This document shows positions 33,778 through 42,750 of a stretch of 64,000 nucleotides of DNA, piece by piece; position 1 is the stretch's first letter; each line of letters opens with the position of its first letter. The DNA is taken from contig JBBAAM010000004.1 in assembly GCA_041658245.1 (NCBI GenBank), forward strand, positions 1-64,000, given 5' to 3'. The position numbers and the translations under genes are program-made. This stretch comes from Fen-1258 sp041658245. GTDB taxonomy: Bacteria; Bacteroidota; Ignavibacteria; Ignavibacteriales; Melioribacteraceae. The notes under the pieces are model-generated. The model saw nothing but the letters and a program-made list of their open reading frames with translations. It did no database searches and was not told the origin of the DNA.

Positions 33778-36228
33778 TCAATGATTTATTACTAATGTTA
33801 CACAACTTTTAATTAAAGTACTCTCGAATTCACTATGAAATTTCCCAGGTTTATTTCGAGTCGAAATGATTATGAGATCGTTTTTCGGATCAATCCGAAA
33901 TGTTGTTCCAGAGGCAGCACCGTGCCCAAACGCCGACTCACTCAGTCCATTCCCTTCCATCGGTGATGCACCAATTCCCCATTTGCGATCGCTGACCGGA
34001 AGTTTTTGCGGTAACATTTTTTCAAACGATTGTTCCGAAAATAACTTACTCCCGTTGTACGTTCCTTTGTTCAATAACATCTGTCCGAAGCGTGCAAGAT
34101 CAACTGAGGAACAATATAAACCACCGTATGTGTTGTCTGAATATGCACTCTTCATTCCAAGCGGAACAAATAAGTAATCTTGGAATAAATACGGTATGGC
34201 AAGACCGGTTATTCGTTCCATAATTTTTCCTGCAAGAGCATATCCGACTCTATGATAGGCAAACGAACCTCCGACATCTACCGAAGGAAGTAATTGAGCG
34301 ATCTGATTTTCGAGGGAAACGTTCCAGTCTGAAGCCCATTCACCCGCAAATTGCAATCCGCTTGTATGCGTAAAAAGATGACGAACCGTAAGTTTATCAT
34401 TTCCAATTCTGTTTAGTTCAGTCAGATACTTACCAACCGGAGCGTCGAGAGCGATAATTCCCTGATCAACAAATTGCATCATCAATACACCGGTAAGAAG
34501 TTTAGTTATGGACGCCATCCACATTCTTGAATCTTTAGTTACCGGTTTTCCTTCTTCATCAACACCAAATGTCTCATAGAAAATAATTTTCCCCTTATGA
34601 ACAACCAAAGTTACATTGGGGGCTCCCCCCTTATCCGCCCAGTCATGACACAAGTTTCTAATTTTTTCAATTTTTTCTTTATCATATTCAGATGAGGCAA
34701 CAATTGTATCATTCAAAATAATAGAAGAATCATTTTTAATATCTTTGGGAATCATCAAAGGGTTTTGTGAAAATGGTTTTCCCATAAGTTTTCGTTTCAA
34801 TGTTATCCACCATTGACGATCTCTGATGCGAGGTGTATCAAACGTGTTGTTCAGTTCATCAATCTCGTTAAGACCCGCAAGAAACACTGCCGCATCGGCA
34901 TCGTGTTGAGGAAACAATTTCATACTACCAAAAGAAAAACGCTCTTCATCCTTAAAATATTTTTCCCACTTTTCATCACTGATTGAGTATCCACGTAGCT
35001 TACTTATCTTTATCGGAACGTTCTTGCTGTAATCGTCAAACTCAATCTGCGAGCAGAACAATGTTACAAATCGTTTAATGACAAATTCCGAAGGAGTAAC
35101 TCCTTCGATTACGGCACCATAGCGACCGGCTTTATCAGCAGTCGCAACTTGTTGGAAATCATTGTTAAAGTATGTTACTTTCAGTGGAAATTTTCCAAGT
35201 TCATTCTCAACCATTATTTCGTTCTTCCAACGGAATTTCGGAAAATCTCCCGGAGGAAAGACATATTTGTCGCAAGCTATTTCCTCTTCCATGAATGCAC
35301 GAACCCGTTGGTTGTTAATTTCATTCCAGAATATCGTATCAACTGATTTTTCTTCAACTTTACAAATTGTATTTGCATTTGAGCCAGGCTGAAAATACCT
35401 TGGAATAAGGATCGTCGCTTTCGATAACACGCCATCAGATTGCAGCCGACTTTCAGCGATTACTTTGTTTGAATTATAAAGTCGTATTGAAGAGCCGGAA
35501 TATTTTTTCGGAGCACAAAACGTAAACATCGCATCTCCCATATGAATGAATTCAATATTTGAGAAATATTTTTTTTGCTCATGTTCTTGCGCATACTTAA
35601 GTGCATCCCGATATGCAAAAAGTCTGTACCAAATCTCCCGTTCTGCAACTCTTCCGCGAATGCGAATATTTAATGCTTTCCCTTTTGTAACAATTGATCT
35701 GTGAAGAGTTAATACCATGTAACCAAGATTTGCACCATTAGGATTTTGAGATACAGTGGTAAATGAAAGACTAATTCCTTTTCCTCTTGTAACAGACCAG
35801 TAACCGTCATTTATTGTTGAAAAGGAAACTGTACTGCTGTCATTAATATCTAAATCGTACCATTCGTTGCCGAGATTATTTCCAAAACCGCACACCCAAA
35901 TAAATTTTGCAGAGTCTCCTTTCCATTTTTGCGGAATAGCAGCGGTATTCCATTCAATCATCGCTTCACCTCCAGAAGTTCTTGCAACAAAGGCAGAGTC
36001 GCGACTCCCCCTACTGCGGTGTGACTGGTATGGCGAGTACGAACCACCGCGATATGATTGATATCCTTCAAACCATTGATTCGGTTCCGCAGCAATTGAA
36101 AAGTGAAGTCTTGCAACTGCCTCAATGTTTACTTGTGCGTTTATTTCAGAGTAAAAAAGTACGAATGCAATCAAACAAATTTGCGTAAGGAAATTAATAG
36201 GAAATATTTTTTTCGTCCTCTTCATCAT
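33778..36228 (-). CDS. Exported serine hydrolase of the beta-lactamase/penicillin-binding family with large N-terminal region
   Basis: I start at ATG 36228, overlapping the preceding stop (TGATG); the product is about 816 aa. A signal peptide (FLTQICLIAFVLFYSEINAQ) leads into a long beta-rich N-terminal half (about 30-440) of unrecognised type, then a class C beta-lactamase-like domain (about 530-800). The nucleophile motif is SITKLLTGVLMMQF (S-x-x-K), near residue 575; HTSGLQFAG follows. The usual Y-x-N motif reads YHR in FAYHRVGYALAG, so the Asn is lost, while the last motif is FGHGAASGTTF (HGA in place of HxG/KTG). Such proteins are commonly esterases or D-amino-acid hydrolases, not true beta-lactamases. 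In this cluster, removal of an ester or peptide decoration from the nutrient is plausible. Confidence 0.85.
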   Translation of the reverse strand: MMKRTKKIFPINFLTQICLIAFVLFYSEINAQVNIEAVARLHFSIAAEPNQWFEGYQSYRGGSYSPYQSHRSRGSRDSAFVARTSGGEAMIEWNTAAIPQKWKGDSAKFIWVCGFGNNLGNEWYDLDINDSSTVSFSTINDGYWSVTRGKGISLSFTTVSQNPNGANLGYMVLTLHRSIVTKGKALNIRIRGRVAEREIWYRLFAYRDALKYAQEHEQKKYFSNIEFIHMGDAMFTFCAPKKYSGSSIRLYNSNKVIAESRLQSDGVLSKATILIPRYFQPGSNANTICKVEEKSVDTIFWNEINNQRVRAFMEEEIACDKYVFPPGDFPKFRWKNEIMVENELGKFPLKVTYFNNDFQQVATADKAGRYGAVIEGVTPSEFVIKRFVTLFCSQIEFDDYSKNVPIKISKLRGYSISDEKWEKYFKDEERFSFGSMKLFPQHDADAAVFLAGLNEIDELNNTFDTPRIRDRQWWITLKRKLMGKPFSQNPLMIPKDIKNDSSIILNDTIVASSEYDKEKIEKIRNLCHDWADKGGAPNVTLVVHKGKIIFYETFGVDEEGKPVTKDSRMWMASITKLLTGVLMMQFVDQGIIALDAPVGKYLTELNRIGNDKLTVRHLFTHTSGLQFAGEWASDWNVSLENQIAQLLPSVDVGGSFAYHRVGYALAGKIMERITGLAIPYLFQDYLFVPLGMKSAYSDNTYGGLYCSSVDLARFGQMLLNKGTYNGSKLFSEQSFEKMLPQKLPVSDRKWGIGASPMEGNGLSESAFGHGAASGTTFRIDPKNDLIIISTRNKPGKFHSEFESTLIKSCVTLVINH

Positions 36229-37907
36229 CACTGTTTTCTCTTTGTAAGAAGCCAATCATAAATAGCGGGATTATTATATGTTCTCGTCCATGAATCATGA
36301 TACAAATCCGGATATGATGTGAATGTAGGATTTCCACCACAAACAGTTAAAATGTTAATTACTGTTTGCGCTTTCGAAAACGGAATAACTTCGTCCTTCT
36401 CACCATGAAATGCCCACATCGGAATATCTTTTATTTTGCACAAATCCCATCCGCTCTCTATTCTAAATGCAATTGGAATTAATGCTGCAAATCGTTGTGG
36501 ATATCGGATTGCCAAATCCAACGTCCCGATACCACCCATGCTTAGACCTGTTAAATAAATACGATTTGTATCAACAGGATAACGGGCAATAACACTATCT
36601 ATTAATTTGTTCAATTTCAAATCTGTTCTATCATAATACCATTCTGTCGCCGATGGACATTGAGGAGAAACAACAATGAATGGAAATGTATTTTTCCCAT
36701 CCAGAATTTTCGGAAGACCTTCACCCTTAACTTTCCACAAATCGCTGCCGCTTTCTCCTATTCCGTGCAGCGAAATGATCAATGGATATTTTCCACTTTC
36801 TACCGCAGTTGTTTCGCGCGGCATGAACAACAAATAATTCAATGTAGAAGGATCATAAATTTCCTGCTGAATGATTGGGTCGCTGCCAAAATCAGGTTGT
36901 CCCAACACATAATCGGCAAATGCTCCATTTGGTTGTGTCGCGGCATGATTATAAACTAATACACGATGATTCGATTCATCAACAAGATACAATCTGCCTG
37001 CTGCATCACCAAAAACACCACGTAAATTACTTACACCGTTTCGTGATTGATTTTTTAGATTAGTTATAAAATCCGGCTGACCTAACACGCCATCGGCCGC
37101 AGCTCCGTTGGCTTTGGTTGAAACTTCATCAAATCGAATCACCCGGTTATTATCGTCTTCACATACCCAAAGATGATCTGCCGTATCAATATAGACTCCC
37201 ATCGGTCTATTCATTTTTGATGCGGAAAGACCACTCGTTCCCGTTGTAAAATTTGGTTGACCTAATACTCGATCAGCATTTGAGCCGTTTGATTTTGAAG
37301 CAGCATTGTCGAATCGCAATACACGATGGTTTAATCTATCTGTAACCCAGAGTTGTCCATTTCCATCACTAAAAACACCGACCGGTCCCTTCATCTTGTT
37401 AGCCGATGTTCCACCGGAGTTTGTGGTAAAATCAGGCTGACCAAAAACAGCATCAGCAGAAGAGCCGCTTGATTTTGATGATGCATTGTCAAACCTTAAA
37501 ACTCTATTATTGAGATAATCGCTCACCCAAAGATTTCCTGCGTTATCAACAAAAGCTCTTAAAGGATCATTAAACTTTGTTGCAGATAATCCACTTGTAG
37601 CGGTGCTGAAATCCGGTTGTCCAAAAACAGCTTCCGCAGATGAGCCGTTATTCATTTTTTCTGTGGAACTCCATCTCAATACGCGATTGTTATACCGATC
37701 AACCACAAATAGTTTCCCTGTAGTGGGATCGAGGGCAACACCCGATGGAGAATTGAGTGTACTTGATGTAGTTCCCGAAAAATTCGATGTAAAATTCAAT
37801 TGCCCCATAACTCCGCTTGCCGGCATATTGTTGAACAGCGGAGATTGAGCCAAAAGTAAATTGGAGACTAATAAACAAAAAAGTGCAATCGTAAATTGAA
37901 ATTTCAT
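36228..37907 (-). CDS. Exported NHL-repeat propeller fused to alpha/beta-hydrolase esterase
   Basis: A signal peptide (MKFQFTIALFCLLVSNLLLAQ) is followed by about five NHL-type repeats (VVDRYNNRVLRW, VSDYLNNRVLRF, VTDRLNHRVLRF, VCEDDNNRVIRF, LVDESNHRVLVY; about 40-335). After VLGQPDFGSD the chain switches, near residue 342, to an esterase of the PHB-depolymerase/dienelactone-hydrolase kind: YPLIISLHGIGESG oxyanion region, GLSMGGIGT nucleophile (Ser near 456), GEKDEVIPF acid and YHDSW histidine. The catalytic triad is complete. It would hydrolyse an ester outside the inner membrane, perhaps feruloyl or acetyl. There is no T9SS tail. The propeller half is clearly paralogous to the gene at 38565. 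Confidence 0.9.
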   Translation of the reverse strand: MKFQFTIALFCLLVSNLLLAQSPLFNNMPASGVMGQLNFTSNFSGTTSSTLNSPSGVALDPTTGKLFVVDRYNNRVLRWSSTEKMNNGSSAEAVFGQPDFSTATSGLSATKFNDPLRAFVDNAGNLWVSDYLNNRVLRFDNASSKSSGSSADAVFGQPDFTTNSGGTSANKMKGPVGVFSDGNGQLWVTDRLNHRVLRFDNAASKSNGSNADRVLGQPNFTTGTSGLSASKMNRPMGVYIDTADHLWVCEDDNNRVIRFDEVSTKANGAAADGVLGQPDFITNLKNQSRNGVSNLRGVFGDAAGRLYLVDESNHRVLVYNHAATQPNGAFADYVLGQPDFGSDPIIQQEIYDPSTLNYLLFMPRETTAVESGKYPLIISLHGIGESGSDLWKVKGEGLPKILDGKNTFPFIVVSPQCPSATEWYYDRTDLKLNKLIDSVIARYPVDTNRIYLTGLSMGGIGTLDLAIRYPQRFAALIPIAFRIESGWDLCKIKDIPMWAFHGEKDEVIPFSKAQTVINILTVCGGNPTFTSYPDLYHDSWTRTYNNPAIYDWLLTKRKQ

Positions 37908-37935
37908 TTAATAAATATTCCTTATCATATAAACA

Positions 37936-38457
37936 CTATTTCAACAAACACATTTTTTTCACTTCATTCCCATATGCTGAGCGTAGTGAATACAAATAAA
38001 TTCCGCCGGACAGAGATGTTGCGTCGAACGCAATCGAATATACGGTATTTGCCGTTGCAACTTCGTTAAATAATGTAGCAATTTCTTGACCAAGCAGATT
38101 ATAAACCACCAGTACAACAACTCCGGTAGTTTTGGTTGAAAACGTGATTTGTGTTACCGGGTTAAATGGATTTGGATAATTTTGCCCGAGAAAATAGGAT
38201 GCCGGTGATGATGACGTATGTGATTCGTCCATTGTTGTAAGTGATGATGCATCAAATCGTAAAACACGATGATTGTCAAAATCAGTTATCCAAATATGCC
38301 CGTTCGGAGAATCTACAAATACCGATTGAGGATATGCAAAATTATTGGCAGTCGGAGCAGCGGACAAGTTGTCAACATTATTCGTTTGTGAATAAGTCGT
38401 TACATAATATGTCACCAACAAAAGCAGACACGTAAATTGCATCCGAAAATAATTCAT
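37936..38457 (-). CDS. Small exported protein: one NHL repeat plus T9SS tail
   Basis: AAGGATG lies before ATG 38457. The 173-aa product has a signal peptide (to about 23), a single NHL-like repeat (YPQSVFVDSPNGHIWITDF then DNHRVLRF, about 42-70) and a complete T9SS type A sorting domain (LGQNYPNPFNPVTQITFS to VKKMCLLK). It corresponds to the last blade and tail of the paralogue at 38565, with the other blades absent. Next to it lies a propeller that lacks exactly this part, so the pair looks like the product of a rearrangement. Alone it cannot form a propeller; it may be a non-functional leftover that is still expressed. Confidence 0.75.
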   Translation of the reverse strand: MNYFRMQFTCLLLLVTYYVTTYSQTNNVDNLSAAPTANNFAYPQSVFVDSPNGHIWITDFDNHRVLRFDASSLTTMDESHTSSSPASYFLGQNYPNPFNPVTQITFSTKTTGVVVLVVYNLLGQEIATLFNEVATANTVYSIAFDATSLSGGIYLYSLRSAYGNEVKKMCLLK

Positions 38458-38496
38458 AAATCATCCTTAAAAAACTTAAAAACTTGAAGTGTAAGT

Positions 38497-38539
38497 TAAA
38501 AAAAACCGGTTGTTTCTTTTCAACATTTAGAAACAACCG
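38497..38539 (-). terminator. Rho-independent terminator after the NHL gene
   Basis: On the minus strand, CGGTTGTTTCT (38539-38529) pairs over 11 bp with AGAAACAACCG (38517-38507) across an 11-nt loop, followed by G and a run of T. It ends transcripts from the NHL-repeat gene and so separates the upstream (LacI-TonB) half of the cluster from the transport/hydrolase half. Confidence 0.88.
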
Positions 38540-38564
38540 ATTTAGAGACTAATTTCCTCACACT

Positions 38565-40304
38565 TTATTTCATCAAACTCATCTTCCGTACTTCGTTCAT
38601 GCTTTCAGAACGGAGAGTATAGAAATAAATTCCACTCGAAAGATTTTTCGCATCAAACGTAAGTGAATACACTTCGTTTCCAGTTGCTATTCCACTAAAT
38701 AGCGTTTCGACTGTCTGACCAAGCATATTATGAACTGTTACTGTTGCATGTTCGGTGTTTTTCAGTGCAAACGTAATGGTTGTGTTCGGATTAAAAGGAT
38801 TGGGATAATTTTGACCAAGTTTATAATCATCCACGGTTAATCCAACTGTAGCTTCGACAACATTGCTATATTCAAATTTACCGTCATAATCTATTTGTTT
38901 CAGGCGATACTGATATTTTCCTGTAGTAGCATTCTCGGTAAATGAATAATTTTTCCGCTCGGTGCTGGTTCCTTGTCCTTTTACATAACCGATCTGATTC
39001 CAGACATTGTTTACATTTTTCTCTATGGCAAATCCGGCATTATTTTTTTCGGTTGCAGTTGACCATGATAATTCCACTTTACCTGATATTACTGTTGCCG
39101 TAAATGAAACAAGTTCAACCGGAAGATTGGAAACACTGTAACGTAAAACGCGATGATTATAAATATCAGGGAGCCAGATATTATTATTTGCATTATCAAT
39201 GAAAATAGATAATGGGTAATTGAGGCTGCTTGCAGAGATCGGAGAAGAAAGATCAGAGTTAAAATCTGTCTGTCCCAATACGTTATTTGCATTCGGTCCA
39301 TTTGCAAGTCCAGCGGCATTATTGTAAACCATTACACGTGTATTCCCTTCATCTACTACATACAATCTGCCAGCTGCGTCAGTAGCTACACCACGTGGTT
39401 CTCCAAGCCCGCCGCGTGTTTTGTTAAATACACTTGTGGTAAAATCCGGCTCTCCTATTACTCCATCAGCCGCAGCGCCATTTGCTTTTGAAGCTGCATT
39501 ATCAAATCGTAGGACACGATTATTCACTCTGTCTGCTACCCACAATCTGCCAGCAACATCAACATTAACGCCCCAAGGCGCATTCATTGTTGAGGCAGTC
39601 AGTCCGGTTGTTGCAGATACAAAATCAGCTTGCCCTAAAACTCCATCAGCGGCAGCACCATTTGCTATGGTTGCAGCATTTGCGAATCGTAAAACGCGGT
39701 TATTAGCTCTGTCAGCGACCCATAAGGTTCCATTTCCATCAACAAAAACTCCTGTTGGTGTCGTCATCTTATTTGCTGTTACACCTGCTGTGTTTGTCAC
39801 AAAATCCGGTTGTCCGAGAACTCCATTTGCTGGTGAAGCACTTGCTATTGTCGAAGCATTATCAAAACGTAATACACGATTGTTTGTCATATCAGCTACC
39901 CACAACCTGCCGTTGGCATCAACAAAAACTCCAACGGGATCATTCGTTGTTGCCGCTGATAATCCGCCGGTATTACGTGTTCGTGTAACAAAATCCGGCT
40001 GCCCGAGTACTGCTTCTGCAGCAGAACCGTTTACCATTTTGTCTGCAGAACTCCAGCGTAACACCCGTCTGTTATCGCGATCCGCAACAAATAATTTTCC
40101 CGTAGTTGGATCTACCGCAACACCAGCCGGTTCAGACAATGTGGTCGTAGATGGTGATGCATAGTTGGTATTTGTTATAAAATCTGTCGTCCCTAAAACA
40201 CCGCTTGCCGGCATATTATCTGCCAAAGGGACCTGTGCAAATACTGACAGACTTGTGACTGTCAGTAAAAACATGAATGCAAAAAGTATCCTGCCTTGTT
40301 TCAT
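38565..40304 (-). CDS. Exported NHL-repeat propeller with T9SS tail
   Basis: GGAGTTTTT precedes ATG 40304. The 579-aa product has a signal peptide (MKQGRILFAFMFLLTVTSLS then VFAQ), six NHL repeats (VADRDNRRVLRW, VADMTNNRVLRF, VADRANNRVLRF, VADRVNNRVLRF, VVDEGNTRVMVY, LPDIYNHRVLRY; about 45-385), a beta domain (LVSFTATVISGKVELSW, about 395-480) and a T9SS sorting domain (LGQNYPNPFNPNTTITFALK to VRKMSLMK). It should be secreted and attached to the cell surface. NHL propellers bind proteins, glycans or RNA; the ligand here is unknown. Position in the LacI cluster suggests a role in binding the nutrient. Confidence 0.9.
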   Translation of the reverse strand: MKQGRILFAFMFLLTVTSLSVFAQVPLADNMPASGVLGTTDFITNTNYASPSTTTLSEPAGVAVDPTTGKLFVADRDNRRVLRWSSADKMVNGSAAEAVLGQPDFVTRTRNTGGLSAATTNDPVGVFVDANGRLWVADMTNNRVLRFDNASTIASASPANGVLGQPDFVTNTAGVTANKMTTPTGVFVDGNGTLWVADRANNRVLRFANAATIANGAAADGVLGQADFVSATTGLTASTMNAPWGVNVDVAGRLWVADRVNNRVLRFDNAASKANGAAADGVIGEPDFTTSVFNKTRGGLGEPRGVATDAAGRLYVVDEGNTRVMVYNNAAGLANGPNANNVLGQTDFNSDLSSPISASSLNYPLSIFIDNANNNIWLPDIYNHRVLRYSVSNLPVELVSFTATVISGKVELSWSTATEKNNAGFAIEKNVNNVWNQIGYVKGQGTSTERKNYSFTENATTGKYQYRLKQIDYDGKFEYSNVVEATVGLTVDDYKLGQNYPNPFNPNTTITFALKNTEHATVTVHNMLGQTVETLFSGIATGNEVYSLTFDAKNLSSGIYFYTLRSESMNEVRKMSLMK

Positions 40305-40489
40305 AAAAACTCCAAAAAAAAATGAAAATAAAAAAGTGAATTAAATATTTAAAGTTACCTGCACTGAAACTTTTTAGTTCTTTTCACCACCTTTCTGATT
40401 TAAAAACTCATGTTGTAAAAAATGTAAATTATTGAATCTATTGTTGCAAAACTTTTAATTACAAAACATGTTAAGTCTGGCTACAAACA

Positions 40490-42679
40490 TTACTTTATCA
40501 ATGTCATTTTCTTTGCAATCGTAACACCATCCGCTTGTAAACGATACAGATAAACACCGGTTGAAAGCGATGAACCGTCAAACGAAACATTTGATGACCC
40601 TGCCGGTAATTGATTGTTTACAAGAGTGGTAATCCGCTGACCAATTGAATTGAATACTTCCAACGAAACAAACGATTTTTCTCTCAATTCGATTTTTATA
40701 TTCGTCGTTGGATTGAAAGGATTCGGATAATTTTGATGCAGACTAATATTTTCCGGAATCATTCCCTTCTCATCTTTAAGTGAAGTGACTAGATCGTTGG
40801 AATAAATTGTCAGCCCATCTCCTTTCTCTGCTACATAAACATATTTCCCGTCCGCGGCTACTCCTCTCGATTGAGGGACGCCATCATAAAATCCATCTTC
40901 AACCGGGGATGAAGGATTAGAAATATTTATCGCTCTGACACCCGTTCCTTCAGAAGCCACATAACAATAATCACCTGCTACTGCAGCTACATAACCGTAA
41001 CCACCCGTTTTGATTTTTGAGAAAAGCGTCGGAGACATTAGATCTGCAATGTTAAATATTTTTAAACTGTCACCATCAGGAACATAAGCGAAATTACCTG
41101 AAATCGCAAAACCTTCATTTCCAGTTTTGAATGATCCCGTTGAACCTTTTTTGACGGGGGCTGTCGGTATGGTAACATCATAAAATGTGATTTGACTATA
41201 ATCAGTTATGCCCGCAATGTTTCCATTAATGGAAACGTTTTCACCGTACACACTACTTCCCGTATAAGAAACGAGTAAAGCATTCGTGGGATTTGAGATG
41301 TCTATCAGCCCCATCCCACTATCACTGGCGGCAACATATACTTTTGTTCCGCTTACAGCAATACCGCGCGCACGCCCCGTTTTGATGGTCTTGATTTTTA
41401 CCGGACTTGCTGCATTTGTTACATCAACAACATAAACGCCTGAGTCTCTTGCTGCAACGTATGCATAGTTACCACTCACGACAACTGCACGTGAATCTCC
41501 GCCGAGATCTGCAGTCGAAAGTAATGCGGCGCTCGATGGGTTTGTAACATCAATTATTCTGAGTCCTGCGGTTCCATATGCAACGTAAACTTTCCCGCTT
41601 GCATAGTACGGAGTGTATGCTGTACCTGTGGGTGCTGCAAGTGCTGCGAGAAAAGCAGATGTTACTGGAGTTGCAGGAATTGAAACATTGATCGCAGTGA
41701 TTCCGGGAGCTGGATTTCTGTTCGCAACAAAAATATGTCCGGTTGGTGTACCACTGATTGAGATTGCTCCATAATACAATGATGCAGCCCGACCTGTTGT
41801 TTTGATCTTACTTGTTAATATAGGTGAGGCTGGATTAACAACATTGTATATCACCATTCCTGTATCTCCCACAGCTACATAAGCGTAATTTCCATCAAAC
41901 ACTACGCGTGCGGTACGGTATCCGCTGGGAATTTCCATAACATTTATCGGGTTTAAAGGATTAGTTACATTCACAACCGCTAAACTTGCATCATAATTAC
42001 AAACGTATGCATACCCTGATCGAACATTGATATATTGATGATAGCCACCGTATCCTTCGATCCTTCCAACGTAAACAGGAGCGGCGGGATTCGAAATATC
42101 TAAAATATGGCTTCTTGATGCTGCAGCAACATAAGCATATTGTCCGGAGATCACGACACTTTCGCAATACGCCAAACTATCTATCGCTGCGACCAGCACA
42201 GGACTTGCCGGGGTCGCGATATTGTAAACTTTAAAACCGGCACCGCCGGCTGCTACATAAGCGTATGTTCCACTTGTTGCTACACCTTCACATGTTGTAC
42301 TCGTAGTGACCTCAACTGTAGCAACTAAGGATGGAGTGGTGGGATTTTTAACATCAATGAGCCACATTTTACCTCCACCGCTTGCGACCAAGTATTGATT
42401 ACCGCTTATCGACGTACGTACAAGATCTTCAACGACATCTGATAGAATCACGCTTCCTATCTTAACGGGAGTCGCAGGATTTGAAAAACTTGCAATCTGA
42501 ACTTTATTTCCTAACCCATAATATACTACGGACCCAGCTGCAAAAACTCCTTTCGATTCTCCCTCACCTTTCCCGTAATTTCCGAGAAGCGTCATATTCT
42601 TAACTACCTGTGCAACCAACCCTTGCCCGAACAACATCAGTCCAACAAGAATCAAGTAAAACAATTTTTTAGTTTTCAT
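40490..42679 (-). CDS. Exported LVIVD-repeat propeller with T9SS tail
   Basis: I start at ATG 42679, preceded by AAAGGAGATGCAA; an in-frame ATG 6 bp upstream overlaps the ribosome site. The 729-aa product has a signal peptide (KKLFYLILVGLMLFGQGLVA), at least a dozen LVIVD-type repeats of about 42-45 residues (SGTYAYVAAGGAGFKVYNIA, SGNYAYVAARDSGVYVVDVT and similar; about 40-620) and a T9SS sorting domain (LHQNYPNPFNPTTNIKIEL to KKMTLIK). LVIVD repeats form surface-exposed beta-propellers of unknown ligand. It lies between ribokinase and the NHL gene. Confidence 0.9.
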   Translation of the reverse strand: MKTKKLFYLILVGLMLFGQGLVAQVVKNMTLLGNYGKGEGESKGVFAAGSVVYYGLGNKVQIASFSNPATPVKIGSVILSDVVEDLVRTSISGNQYLVASGGGKMWLIDVKNPTTPSLVATVEVTTSTTCEGVATSGTYAYVAAGGAGFKVYNIATPASPVLVAAIDSLAYCESVVISGQYAYVAAASRSHILDISNPAAPVYVGRIEGYGGYHQYINVRSGYAYVCNYDASLAVVNVTNPLNPINVMEIPSGYRTARVVFDGNYAYVAVGDTGMVIYNVVNPASPILTSKIKTTGRAASLYYGAISISGTPTGHIFVANRNPAPGITAINVSIPATPVTSAFLAALAAPTGTAYTPYYASGKVYVAYGTAGLRIIDVTNPSSAALLSTADLGGDSRAVVVSGNYAYVAARDSGVYVVDVTNAASPVKIKTIKTGRARGIAVSGTKVYVAASDSGMGLIDISNPTNALLVSYTGSSVYGENVSINGNIAGITDYSQITFYDVTIPTAPVKKGSTGSFKTGNEGFAISGNFAYVPDGDSLKIFNIADLMSPTLFSKIKTGGYGYVAAVAGDYCYVASEGTGVRAINISNPSSPVEDGFYDGVPQSRGVAADGKYVYVAEKGDGLTIYSNDLVTSLKDEKGMIPENISLHQNYPNPFNPTTNIKIELREKSFVSLEVFNSIGQRITTLVNNQLPAGSSNVSFDGSSLSTGVYLYRLQADGVTIAKKMTLIK

Positions 42680-42750
42680 TTGCATCTCCTTTGTTTGTGA
42701 TTTAGCATTCATTTTAATAATATTTTTCTTTATGATTTAGAAACTCTCTG

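Noticed and set aside
33778..36228. Antibiotic-resistance beta-lactamase
   Set aside because: The Y-x-N asparagine is missing, the protein is over 800 aa, and the context is catabolic; an esterase-like serine hydrolase is more likely.
39421..40164. 247-codon plus-strand frame antisense to the NHL-repeat gene
   Set aside because: It mirrors the repeated NHL blades, whose periodic codons keep the opposite frame open; no ribosome-binding site and the minus-strand protein is clearly real.
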